DNA from: Polytrichum commune
Taxonomy: Eukaryota > Streptophyta > Polytrichopsida > Polytrichales > Polytrichaceae
Length of the DNA stretch: 34,612 nt
Assembly: GCA_950295325.1 (NCBI GenBank)
Contig: CATNTY010000034.1
Location: 1 to 34,612 of the forward strand
Direction: 5' to 3'
Every line of letters begins with the position of its first letter. Position 1 is the stretch's first letter. Both the position numbers and the translations under genes were made by a program. The notes under the pieces were generated by a model. That model saw only the letters and a program-made list of their open reading frames with translations, did not search any database and was not told the DNA's origin. Shown in pieces: positions 9,458-20,760 of this stretch.

Positions 9458-11761
9458 ATGTGGTTATGGAAACAATACCAATTGGCAAAAAACACCACAC
9501 ATGGTCTAGAACCGCCCACCCAATCTTTCGAAACCGAAATGGTTTGGCTATATCAAAGATACAAATACCGAATCCCGAAAAATGGCCCACTCAAACGTGC
9601 CCAATACACAATACCAACCCCAATATTAGATCTCCTAATAACCACATTCAATATCAACCAGTCATACTTCTCATCCCCAGTGACATGCCCCACGCAACTC
9701 ACCCAATTCTACTCGCCATTCTCACGGGACATAATATTTGGATCCTTAGGGAAAGCATTCGACCACAAATGGCAAGGAACAGGATGCGCTCACCCCCACA
9801 ACGCAACAGACTTACAACAAGCCATTCACTGGGCTCGCATGGCGGCCCAAAATGATCCATATACAATCACTATACTTATATCTCCGGATACCGACTGGTA
9901 CAAAAACCCAAACCCGCACATAGGTCCATTCTTGGACACACACATCATTGCCCAATTTGCAGCCGATACGATTGCATATGAAGAACCCACAATACCTCCC
10001 GAACTCAATATTACAAGAAAAGAACCGTCTACCCTACAAATATTTTGTATCCACCACCAAAACAATAATATAGGCACCTATGAACAAATGAAATTACTAA
10101 AGGACATAGCAGACAATATCCAAATATTACAAAGCCACACCCAAATTGCACCACCCGCCCCTTCAAACATCACAGTGAACTCTAGTAAAAAATGGTCTAA
10201 ATCAAATTACCCAAAGATACCCCCAAACAATAACACCCCCACCCCACAACTCCCAAACTACCAAACGAACCTACCACTAAAATTCCACCCCCAATTCAGC
10301 TACTACACTGATGGCTCCTTTATGAAACCCAAAGAAATAGCCCCTGGGGAATGGAGAAGAGAAAGAGTTGGATACGGTATCTACAGCCCCAAAGGGCTAA
10401 ACATCGCCAATAGATTACATGGACATCAAAACATATTACGAGCAGAAATGATTGCTATACACGAAACACTAAGCATCATCAACACACAATATCCCAACGA
10501 ACCCGCATTCATATTCACAGACAGTCTAAATGTATTATACCTACTTAACACTCAAATTAAACACCCCACACTTCATAATAGTCACCCAGACCAAACCACA
10601 CTAGCCTCCATGGTAAAAACTCTTCAAAAAAGGACACAACCAATTACACTATACAAAGTTAGAGCACACGTCAACATTGACGGCAATGAAAAAGCAGACA
10701 AACTAGCAAAAGAAGGATTAGAATTAGAGCACAGAATTGCCGCCCACCCATACGAACATGCCCACGCCACCCCTTACTATTACCAAAAAGACGTATGGGC
10801 CTCGATGGAAGACGTTCCGGACAAAGGCCCAGTTAGATTCTTAGAAAAACAAATTAAAAAATATGATAGGGAAAAGAACCTAGCAATCATGGCCACACAA
10901 ACCTCCAACACCTGTAAATGGACAGAAAACATAGAGATAGACAACGAGTTGTCGAACGAGTTCTGGACAGATCCCGCTATCACCGACAAACAAAAATCAT
11001 GCCTCATCAAATTCCGCACAGGAACCTACATGGGGAATGCGAGAAAACAAATGTTTTTTGGCCACCAAAGATTTCCCACTATCACGTGCCCCATATGCAA
11101 CTCAAATGAACCAGATACATGGATACATGTATTACTTACATGTAAACACCAACATATACACTCACTTAGAGTTAAAAGACATAACAAAGCAGTCGGAGAA
11201 ATTAAGAAGCTCCTAATCTCATCAGAAAAATCCCGATGCTTTACTCTCATGAATGCTGGCACCTTCAATAACAACCCCCAAGAAAACACAGTCCCCAATT
11301 GGCTACTCCCCTGCACATGTAGTACACAAAGATGTCACTGCAACGCAAGATTTAGACCTGATATCCTCTGTGTTAAAGGACTACCCTATCAAAATGCCCC
11401 TCCCAGAGATGTCGACCCTAACCTTACCATACAATTCATTGAATTCACATACTGCAATGACAGATTCTCCCCAGAAGCAATTGAAGCAAAAAATAATAAA
11501 TACAACTCACTAATTGCTAGCATTGCTTCCAAAGGATGGAAAATCGAACCACTTATTGTTATCACTGCTGGTGCCAGAGCGATTGCCCACATCCCATCTA
11601 TGAAAGCACTAGAGACCAACTTCAAAATACCTATGGCCACCATCAAAAATACTTTCAAAAATATTAACACCATTGCAATACAATATGCTATGTCTATTCT
11701 CCTCCATAAAAGGAGAATTGAAAACCACCAACCACTCCCCCAAAATCCAGACCCCCCATAA
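9458..11761 (+). CDS. LINE ORF2, C-terminal part: RNase H, CCHC finger, restriction-like endonuclease
   Basis: The ATG at 9458 opens 767 residues, but the frame is already open from 8912 and in phase with ORF2, so this is the detached C-terminal part and not an independent gene. Numbering from 9458, an RNase H lies at about 280-425: YTDGS (D285), AEM (E330), TDSL (D355), and HVNIDGNEKAD (D414), so the four acidic residues are present. A CX2CX9HX4C finger follows (TGC 11087, TGC 11096, CAT 11126, TGT 11141). Then comes a PD-(D/E)XK-like domain: RPD (Asp codon 11360), IEFTY (Glu codon 11441), a KxxKYxxL helix (about 11492-11510) and an ITAGARA segment, the order seen in R2-type restriction-like endonucleases. 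The PD-to-E spacing (27 residues) is longer than the usual 12-14. Its role would be RNA removal and second target cleavage. The RNase H call is firm; the RLE call is by motif pattern. Confidence 0.82.
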   Translation: MWLWKQYQLAKNTTHGLEPPTQSFETEMVWLYQRYKYRIPKNGPLKRAQYTIPTPILDLLITTFNINQSYFSSPVTCPTQLTQFYSPFSRDIIFGSLGKAFDHKWQGTGCAHPHNATDLQQAIHWARMAAQNDPYTITILISPDTDWYKNPNPHIGPFLDTHIIAQFAADTIAYEEPTIPPELNITRKEPSTLQIFCIHHQNNNIGTYEQMKLLKDIADNIQILQSHTQIAPPAPSNITVNSSKKWSKSNYPKIPPNNNTPTPQLPNYQTNLPLKFHPQFSYYTDGSFMKPKEIAPGEWRRERVGYGIYSPKGLNIANRLHGHQNILRAEMIAIHETLSIINTQYPNEPAFIFTDSLNVLYLLNTQIKHPTLHNSHPDQTTLASMVKTLQKRTQPITLYKVRAHVNIDGNEKADKLAKEGLELEHRIAAHPYEHAHATPYYYQKDVWASMEDVPDKGPVRFLEKQIKKYDREKNLAIMATQTSNTCKWTENIEIDNELSNEFWTDPAITDKQKSCLIKFRTGTYMGNARKQMFFGHQRFPTITCPICNSNEPDTWIHVLLTCKHQHIHSLRVKRHNKAVGEIKKLLISSEKSRCFTLMNAGTFNNNPQENTVPNWLLPCTCSTQRCHCNARFRPDILCVKGLPYQNAPPRDVDPNLTIQFIEFTYCNDRFSPEAIEAKNNKYNSLIASIASKGWKIEPLIVITAGARAIAHIPSMKALETNFKIPMATIKNTFKNINTIAIQYAMSILLHKRRIENHQPLPQNPDPP

Positions 11762-11979
11762 CTCAGAACTTAAAAGTTAGGGTAAGGGGCAAAGGGTATT
11801 ATATTAGGCGTAGGTTACTTTACTGGTTTCTTGTGTCTAAAGTGTCTACTCTCGAAAGGGGGGAGTAGATCTTCTCCTTCATACCTCTGTCCTGTGGGCT
11901 TGGGATTGAAGGTAGATCGAACAGACACTTAATTCACGTCGGTCTCCTTCGGAGACCGAAGTTGTTATTATTATTATTA
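11762..11979 (+). other. LINE 3' UTR with terminal hairpin and (TTA)5 tail
   Basis: After the ORF2 stop there are about 180 bases of non-coding sequence, richer in G than the ORF. It ends with a perfect 8-bp stem (CGGTCTCC at 11940-11947, GGAGACCG at 11951-11958, loop TTC) followed a few bases later by five TTA units (11965-11979). A 3' stem-loop followed by a short microsatellite is the usual recognition signal and end for LINEs with stringent 3'-end recognition; this role is inferred. The sequence after 11979 is taken as flanking DNA. Confidence 0.75.
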
Positions 11980-12990
11980 CCAAGCTGGAGGGTGTCTAGT
12001 AAAAACTTGCTTTCCATAGGTTTGTAGTCGATTTATCCCAATTGGATGGGTCTAGAGGAAACTAGGGTCTCTTAAGCTAAATTGGGAATTGAATTATCCT
12101 AAGAAAATATTATTGTGTTATAATCTTGTTGATTGCATTTCCACTGTAGGCAAGGATGGTTGGGTGCAACTCAAAGAGCAAGGCATCTAATCCAAGGGAG
12201 GGTAGCCAAAAATATGCTAGAAAATGTAGTGTAATAAAAGATAGGGTTCATTTAGAGTTTCAAAGTATTAGAAAATATTAGAAAATACAAGGTATTGAAA
12301 TTTTCACTTTGATAGTACAATATGCTTATTCCAAAAACACTTGTCAAATGTGCCCAAAACTATGTGCATTACATTGTAGCCTCCTTGAAAATACACCATT
12401 CTCATCCGAGATGACCCTAATCTATTGGATGATAGTGCAGAGATACCCAAATCAAACAGAGTGGTTGGCGGTTCGATTCTTCACTGTGAAATCGTCTCTC
12501 TACTTAACAGAAAACTAGCCAGGTGGTCAAAAAACACCTCATGTGTTCCAACCAACCCCCCCCCCCCCCCCCCAAAAAAAACCCACACACACCATTCACA
12601 CATGTAATTTATATTCCCAATGGAGTTTAACCCGTGCAATCAGTGTCTATACCCACAATAGGCCATTCAAACGTCAAGATCTCTAAGACTTGTAGTTTGT
12701 ACATCTTAATTACATCTCAACAATTATCAAAAGAGATGTGACACCTTCATCTTGGGTAGCTTGTATGCAAACTCGGGAAATGTTTACGGAGCGAAGGTCT
12801 AGACTAGTGTTGGTTGGGTATATAGGTGAATGCATGATTTCATAATCAACATCAATAGCGGTACCTAGAAAAAACCTACTTGTGGGTATCAAAATCGTTA
12901 TACCAATCAACTGTTGATATTCGGTGGGTCTGTCAAGGTGAGGGAAATTCAATATAATCCAAGTTATTGTTTAGGTCGATATCATTCTAT
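11980..12990. other. Intergenic DNA with a possible SINE fragment
   Basis: No gene is supported. At about 12469 the sequence GGTTCGATTCTTCACTG resembles a tRNA-type B box followed by the CACTGTG-like text seen in plant tRNA-derived SINEs, and an 18-base C run lies at 12556-12573. A matching A box and a 3' tail could not be defined, so a SINE scrap is only a possibility. Confidence 0.35.
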
Positions 12991-13647
12991 GGGTTGGTTC
13001 ACATAGGGTTCTAAGTCCCACTCATGTTAGCAAGTCCCAACATAGAGGTGCAGTCTCAGCTTTTGAGCCTCAAGAAACCCTTAGAATATGGTTAATTATC
13101 ATGAAAGTCGAATCTTGATTATTTTATGCAAAATAGTCACAGAACCTCGGGGGGTTCACTGGCGAAAATCGTAGAACAACGTGCAATAAAAAATAGGGTC
13201 TAATATATTCATTGTAGATAAATTTTGTAAAAACTTACATATAATATAGGGGGTTTTAAAATAATGAAAAAGGATTACATGTAAAATACCATCACACCTT
13301 TATTTTGAAAAATACCATACCCTATAATCTTTTCTGCAAGGTAAATAGCCCCCCAATAAATAGGTCCCGAACGCACGTGTATGCAAAATATAAGAGGGAG
13401 TGAACCCCCCGAGCACAGAACATGCGTTGAGAGATTGGTCTAGCTTTTTGCTCGACCCAACTCTCAACACAAGTCCCAAGCCTCACCTCCAAAAAGTGTT
13501 GCCATATACGCATCCATGTCATACTTGGGACTTAAGACCTTGTGTGAAGTGGTAAGTCCCAACTTCCATGCTCTCAACGGTTGAGATTGCTCGGATGAAC
13601 CTCAAGTGATTTGAGACTTAGGACTTGTGACCCGTGTGAACCGGCCC
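12991..13647. mobile_element. Degenerate TIR element (MITE-like), about 657 bp
   Basis: The left end GGGTTGGTTCACATAGGG and the reverse complement of the right end GGGCCGGTTCACACGGG match over about 30 bases, with further AAGTCC text in register. Both ends point inward as terminal inverted repeats. No coding sequence and no convincing target site duplication was found, so superfamily and exact borders are open. Confidence 0.5.
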
Positions 13648-16462
13648 TGAACCATATTGATACTAAGACAGTTTCACCTATGTATGAAAGTTCTTGGATG
13701 GTATATAGATCTGAATAATATCTAGACATTACAATACCCTAAATTCAAAAAAAAATCATATCACATTTATAATAATATGTTTATAAGGAAGTGAACTCCA
13801 TGCAAGCTTGTGTCAAACTTCGAGAAGTGGTATGCAATTTTCTTTAAAATAATTATAAGACTATCAAAACTTGGATATAACTAATATCTACAAATTTTAT
13901 ATGTTGAAGTTCATCTTTCACATTCACTAAACAATCATACTATGAGCCCATACCTACAAACTAAAGTGGAATTTTTCTCGAGGGAAACATAATACTTCAA
14001 AGCTTGAAACTTGTTTTCTAATCTATCGGAGGTCACATCAACAAACACGCACATGAAGTGTAGAGGAAGATTAAGACATGTAACCAAATTACGTGACAAG
14101 TATGCGGACTTTGGAGGAATCGATGTTCTGTCCTTGTCACTCTTAATAACCTTTTTGTTTAGTTATCCTAACCCTTTATGGCCTCAAGTTCCCAACATAG
14201 GACTTTCAATTTCAAATGATTGGATCTTGCTATAAAACAATTTTTTTCATACATTTTTGTTCCTTCTAGATGTAGCTATTGAAATCATACATCACCCTCA
14301 AAAGCTCAATTATAGAATTTTTATGCATGGTTATCATACATACACCTCATGAAGTGATCACTCTCAAGAGACAAAGTGATCACTCTCAAGAGACATTATG
14401 ATCACTTCAAGGTCATATCATATTTGCAACTTTCCGTCAATCCATGATATCGACAACAACTACCAAATTTCTAACAATTTCTATCAAAATTTTTTTTACT
14501 AGAATAAGGGTGTTGTAATTATTCTATACGCATTATGGAGTTTAATGATATAATAAAATTTTGAAACTAGCTTGAAGTAAGTTATACTACAAGAATCACA
14601 AATTGTTGCCACTAATTTTTTCCTTCTATTACAAGGTAAGTTTTAGGTAGTTAAAAACTATTACGTTTTTAGACATTTAAGAGTCTAACACTGAAGTAAT
14701 TTAGGTCTATGTAGTATGTGCCTATTCTTTTTATTTTATTCATCGAGACGTACTCAAAAACCTACATTCATGAGTGCTCTTTTGTGCATGCAAGGAGTGC
14801 TCTTGAGATCTAATGATGCAAATCAAGTAATCAATGTCAAGGACTGCATACTAGGAGTCAAGATATTCTATACTTCATCATGTGTTTGTGAGGTGGCTAA
14901 ATTATGAGTGACCACTTTGCTCTCACTTTGAAATTTGGATCGTAGCAAATAGCTTTGAGAGTCTTGAGAAGTGATGTGATTGTGTAATTGATGCCATGAC
15001 AATAAATAATTGAGAGGGGACGGCCGCATCTAAATTCTCATTCAAAAAGATATCCGATTGTATTCCAATTTTATTTTTTACTAGTGGGTCCTTTTAACTT
15101 CTCAAATAAAGAATCAATACTAGTCATAGGCAAAATAGTTTCCATACAATGGTACCTTGAAGGCAAGGTTGTAATCATCCAACAAGGAACCGGTGTATGG
15201 GTTGGTTTGCCAATTCATGTCAGCTGATCTCAAGTATAATTCAAGGTCTTTTAAGCTACTTCTGATGTCAAATCAACTAAAGCAAGTTATATCCGAGTTA
15301 CATACTATCTCAAAGTTTTTATCTTGGATGAATGAGAGGTAAGCTCATATATGATAATACCCTCTCTCTTATTCTAAACTTGTGAATAATAAACTAAAGT
15401 TCGGAATTGGTCTTCCTTCATATCCCAGTTGAACTACACCGGTATGTGGAATTAGGTTGCCTATGCGAATCGTTTGCTTCTTTACCCATGCAAATTATCT
15501 AGAGTCAAAACTAGATTTAAAGTGAATTCTAGCTTTGTTTATTCATTTGTATAGCAACCACAAGAAGAAGAAGAAAATATTTAATTTGTTACTATGGTAC
15601 TAACACATCAAAGTAGTGTGGAATGTCAGTAAATGAGGGTGAGGCAACCTATTTGCATATATTAGTGTAGATGTAATAATTGCTTTCTCAAAGTTTGTTG
15701 TCTCGTTCAGGTACATGTTCACAATACCTACTATTGGAGAGGGCAAAAATGTTGATTTCAATGTAGATCCCGGGGATTGCTATTCTAAGAAAGATTAGCA
15801 CCTAATTTGGGGTCAATGAACAAGAATTACTCTCTAGAGGTGAATCATGAATCAACAATAGATCTATGGGGACAACTTTTTACTGCACCTGTACTGGTAG
15901 GTGTTGGGAAACAAAATTCACCTCGTTCATGCAAGTTCCAATGACTTGTTCACACATCAAACGTTGATGTACAAAATCTTTAAATGATGAAGTATGGATT
16001 CCATTGCCAAGCAATTTCAAGACACATCCTTCCTGAGTTATGGCAACATTAAGAGCAACCACAACAATATGTTGTTAGAATCTTGGGTAGGTCACTTAGT
16101 GCATTTTAAAAACAGTGCGCAACCTAATACATGGAGGAATCAATTCCTTTGACATAAAACTTATAAAAGACTTCCACATAATTTAGGGTCTGTTAGAAGT
16201 AGATAATCATATTGCAGTAACGTAGGCAAACTTTAAATGTGGGTCGTTCAATTTTTTTCATGAATAATACAAGGGTCGAAGATAATGACCTTAGGATTAT
16301 TGTGTCTCCACTCTAACACCCCCCCCCCCTTTTGCGATGCATGATGATACACTAATATTGAACCCTAAATATGAAGACTTGTAAGCAATTTTTTAATTTG
16401 TTGCCTAATTTTCTTGCTACATTTTTCATTCATGGTATGCTCTTGGAATGATTTGCTTCATG
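13648..16462. other. AT-rich intergenic DNA, no gene seen
   Basis: Short ORFs here are scattered and show no recognisable protein. The only clear structure is a perfect 22-bp tandem duplication at 14352-14373 and 14374-14395 (unit begins AAGTGATCACTCTC), and a C run of about 11 at 16319-16329. Confidence 0.5.
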
Positions 16463-17072
16463 GGGTGCAAGCACGGTAAAGTGGACCAAAAAAATGCTCC
16501 AGTATACTAAAACTATAGTTTTTTATCAACAGCCTAAAAATAGTAACAATGTGTTGTTTAAATTGGATTTATTTCATGATGGCCTATATTGTTGTGTTAA
16601 GTACTCAAACATAGAATACCAAGTTGAGTTCTTCAAATTTTATCATTAAAAGTGATGCTCAAAAGCAAATGATTGAATCTGGTTTTGGACATAAATTTCA
16701 TGACCTTAAATATTTTGAAGTTAGATTTTTTTCAAATTCCTTGAATTCATTATACACTTGATGGCATCATCACAAAAATTTGTAAAAATATGTCAATTTA
16801 ATGTTATTTTATTGTATTTGAAAAAAAATTAGACAATTACTTGTTCAATATCACCTACTTGCACACCACTTGCATTATCTTCTAAAATATGTAGACTTTT
16901 CTTGGAATTGTTTTGGTCATCATGAATTGCTTGGCCTTGTAGATCACTATGTTTTAAAAATGTCTATTAAGATTGTCTTTTACAAAATTCAAAGTTAATA
17001 TATAGTTTTGGGTCACTTTCACTGAAACCTAGGCATGGATCAGGAGCTACCCACTTTACCGTGCTTGCACCC
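16463..17072. mobile_element. MITE-like element, 610 bp, perfect 22-bp TIRs
   Basis: The ends 16463-16484 and 17051-17072 are perfect 22-bp inverted repeats (left end starts GGGTGCAAGCACGG). Immediately outside each is TCATG (16458-16462 and 17073-17077), a 5-bp target site duplication. There is no coding sequence, so it would depend on a transposase made elsewhere. A 5-bp duplication does not match hAT (8), PIF/Harbinger (3) or Tc1/mariner (TA); the superfamily is not assigned. Confidence 0.85.
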
Positions 17073-19609
17073 TCATGTTGTTGCAATTGGGGGCATTCAT
17101 GGTTGAGGTACTACTTTTGGGACAAAGGACTTAAGGACTTAAGGAATAGTGGATTTCGGTGTTTATCATGATTTACTATTATTTGATCAATAAATTTTAA
17201 ATAAATAAGTAGATAGTTCATAGGCTATATCAAGAAAGATATTATTTCTTATCAAATAAACACCAATAATAGAGAAATTCCCTATGAAATAAGTAGATAA
17301 GTCATAAAACTTGAAAAGGGGTCAAATGACTTGTTTGGGCCACATCAATGGCATTTTTTGCTATTTAGGTGTGCATTGGTGGTCAATTATTTCCTGTTTT
17401 GCATCTTGGTACCTTGGTATAAGTGTCATGTGTCCATTCATATAATTTTTTTTGTCCAATTCTAATACTAGACGTTCCTTTTAGGTGTGGCCGTGATTAT
17501 ATGTATTTTTGGCCATGTTTGGTGCCACATGTAAAGTTGGGCAATTGGTATTCAATACATGTTTGGTTCTGTTGGTACACACTTGAACGATGATTGTGAG
17601 GGAAAAAATTGGGATCGTTTCGATTAATTCTTGTCGTCCTTTTCATTCCTTGATCCTAAGGTGAACAATTAAGACAACACTCCAGATGTCCTTTAAGGAA
17701 TCAAAATGATATCTTAGATGACCCTATTCCTTCTAAATTAACTTTGTCGGTGTACTCAATATGGAGTATGAATTGTAGGTATGATCCAAAATATGCTTCA
17801 CAATACAAATCTAAGCATACCAAGCATGTGAAGTTATCTAAAAAAGTCCTTTTTCCGTTAGACACCCAAAAGTAGAACCCCAACCGTAAATGCCCCCAAT
17901 TATATGTTGTGTCTCTTTGAAGTGTTGCACTTGTATGTTTGCAATGATACGTACGCATCATGCATTTTTGTTGCCATGTTTTTTGGCACCACTTTTGCAA
18001 TGAACTAGGATTTAAGTAAATATGGACTAAAAACTTGTGCAAAATTATAAATGCCTTTGAGAGTATATTTTGCAAAGTTGGGACATGAACATTGGAAAAC
18101 AAATTATTTGGGGGAAGGAGCAAGAAGACTATGATGAAACTCCCAATTTTCATATACTTTGAGGAGGAATATGGTCAAATAATCCCATTAATTTAGTGTT
18201 ATTTTTCACAAATAACATAGTGTGCATGCAACTAGTATAAGCTACAACAAAAAGACGCAATCTAGAACTATAATTGATTGCCGTCATTTCCATCATTGGG
18301 TCTGCCGATAGAAGTGCACATATGAAATTACATTATGTCCAAAATTCATGCATAAATTCAAATTTACTTAAAACTTAGTTGATGCATATACTTTTGAATT
18401 AACGTTTTCTAGTTAAAAAGAATATAAACTACCAAAACATGCAATAACACTAGCAATATAACTAATGATAGGGTGGAATAAAATACATCATTTTCAAGAA
18501 TTAAGTAATGCTAGGGAGTTGTTTAATTTGTGTTTTGGAGGTTTGTAGCCCTTGCACAACGACCCCTCAACTGCACGTGGTGCATGAAAATTCTATAGAG
18601 TGACTTACCCAAAGTTAGAATTGGTTAACTTTCAAACCTACATAAATTCAAGGCGAAGAGGCTCATAGAGTTGCAAAACTACAACATCAATATATTTTAT
18701 GTCAAGGACATGCGAATTGATTATAGAAATGCAAAAAACTTACCATGCCCGGCCATCACTTTTATTGGGTTTAAGACACTTATATTTAAGGTGTCTAATT
18801 TCAAAGAACCCTAGAAAAAAAAACCCATTTTTGACAATCGGGTGTTGAAATTGACATGAAGGTATGGTGCCCAAGTCAACATTGGTCATGTTGGAGTCAA
18901 GATTGCAAAGTTATGGTCATTGACTTATTTGGTGACTTGTCATAAAGACTTTGATGCATAGCATTTAAGAATCCACACACTAGGCATAATTCAATTAGTG
19001 TAGTGTTAGCTAGCATTTGAAAATATGAGCATATGAGATCTAGGCAGCTTGTCTTGTGTTGGTGAAAAAATTCTTGCAAATCTACAACAATGAGTTTCAA
19101 AAATTTCAATGACATAGGATGAGTTTCACCAATGCAAAATAAGTTGCCTAAGACTCAAGAGCTTGTAGTGTGGAGTGCTCTTACAAAGGATATAAAATTC
19201 TACATATTACATTTTGTGTGATCTATAAAGTGTATACTACATGTTTGTGTTGAACTTATTATATACTTTAATCCAAAGTAAGGAAATATGACACCAAGTA
19301 GCTCAAAGTTAATCTTTTGGTAATCCACACTAATTGGATAAACGTTGTAGTTTGCTTACAATGTGTTACACTTAATCGGCTCAATATTGTCTTTGACATT
19401 ATTTGTCAACTTGACATCGCTTGTCTTTATGCCAAATGGTGTTGGTGTAATAAAATCATGTTCTATGGTAACATGCACTTCTAATTTGTGGATACATGAA
19501 TGCAAAAAAATTAGTGTCATCTATTTTACTTTGGATTGATAACCATATTTGCACTTGAGTGGCCAAACTTGATGATTGTGTCAACATGGTAACACTAATA
19601 GCTATTGCC
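17073..19609. other. AT-rich intergenic DNA, no gene seen
   Basis: The longest open frame is a 150-codon one on the minus strand (17701-18153), with no recognisable domain and no coding context. No tRNA, rRNA or clear element borders were found in this stretch. Confidence 0.45.
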
Positions 19610-20760
19610 TTAGATCATAAATGGGTAACTTACATTGATTGTCTATGCCACAAATTAACTGATTTCATATAATAACCACACTAAATAGGCAATTTGGTGT
19701 GCCATTGGAATTGATGCATTGTATTGATTAGAGTGGCCTCCATGACATGTTATCTAACGAAATGTGTCCCATGTCACGTTCTTAGGTTGTTGCCTACTGT
19801 TTCCAACATTGATTGCATGGGTTGACGACAAATAGTGTGAGCCACACTAAATCAAATATTGAGTGTACCCAACCTTGCCAACATGACACTCACTAACCAA
19901 TTATTAATGAGTTAGTGTGGCATTAGAATTGATGTGCCATGTTGATTAGAGGGGCCTCCATAACTTGTTGTGCAGCGACAAGTGTCCCATGTCACCTTCT
20001 ATGGTTGACATAATCATTGCATCAGGTTGACGATGAATAGTGTGGGTGGCACTAAGTCAAATTTTTGGTGTACCAAAGCTTGTCAATAGCCTAACATTTA
20101 GTGCATGCACAAAATAAATTTGCTTCAATCAAAAATGGGTAATACACATCAGTTGTCTACAACATTGATTAGCAAACTTAGAGTAATAACTAAACTATAA
20201 ATATGATATAGTGTGGCATTGGAATTGATGCACCATGTTGATTAGAGTGAGCAACATGCGGCCACCTTCTATGTTTGCCACCTAAGGTAGACAACCCTAA
20301 TCTTAATCTTATCTTAATCTTATCTTAATCAGGAACCTATATATGAGTGGTAGGTGGTAGGTGTGGCTCCAAGAACGGCTACTAAAAAGACACGTGTTTA
20401 AAAGAAATTAGAGTACATGCCCAAATTATGATAATCATTATAAATTCAAGAGTCAATATGATTAGGGGGGCCTACATGAACATTTTACGAGCATGAAATT
20501 TTCACTTTGATAATGAATAGGTATTCACATGAGCTCCAAAAATCACGAGGAAAGTGACTATGGCCTCGATTTAATTTTGCTAACCATCTCATCATAAATC
20601 ACATGTTTCATATCCTAGGAAAAGTGGCGAGTGGAAAAAATAACTATTAAAGACCCATCTACCTTACTAAGGATTGCAAATCTTGTTTATGTGGGTCAAT
20701 GATGAATCATGTGGGCCACACTAAATCATCATATGTTTAAATTGTACTTAGTGTCACCAA
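19610..20760. repeat. Degenerate tandem repeat array, units of about 0.2-0.5 kb
   Basis: Several blocks recur in the same order. The block GTGTGGCATTGGAATTGATG followed by GATTAGAG occurs at about 19696, 19915 and 20214. The block GTTGACGA..AATAGTGTG followed by CACTAA(A/G)TCAAAT occurs at about 19822 and 20027, with a weaker copy at 20693. AAATGGGTAA..ACAT occurs at about 19619 and 20131. An 11-bp period repeat (TTAATCTTATC) sits at 20298-20330. No coding sequence is associated. Confidence 0.65.

Larger units (their letters stand above)
1..11979 (+). mobile_element. Dualen/RandI-like non-LTR retrotransposon, 5' end outside window
   Basis: A non-LTR retrotransposon (LINE) occupies the first third of the window. 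Reading 5' to 3' there is a partial ORF1, a repetitive A/C-rich inter-ORF region, and a long ORF2 with 2A-like motif, AP endonuclease, RT, RNase H, CCHC finger and C-terminal restriction-like endonuclease. A short 3' UTR ends in a hairpin plus (TTA)5. No LTRs, integrase or aspartic protease are visible. Known: LINEs normally carry either an N-terminal APE or a C-terminal RLE; Dualen (RandI) elements, described from Chlamydomonas, carry both. The combination seen here fits that group. The target site duplication cannot be checked because the 5' end is not included. ORF2 carries at least three inactivating lesions, so the copy is likely non-autonomous now. The family assignment rests on domain order; an RT phylogeny was not possible. 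Confidence 0.87.

Noticed and set aside
9458-11761. RNase H/RLE part as an independent third ORF
   Set aside because: Its frame is open well upstream of the ATG and in phase with ORF2 once the local lesions are considered; it is a detached part of ORF2.
12440-12520. tRNA gene suggested by the GGTTCGATTCT box
   Set aside because: No acceptor stem or anticodon arm can be folded; at most a SINE remnant.
17701-18153. 150-codon open frame on the minus strand
   Set aside because: No recognisable domain, no neighbouring exons, and lies in AT-rich repeat-like DNA; not supportable as a gene.
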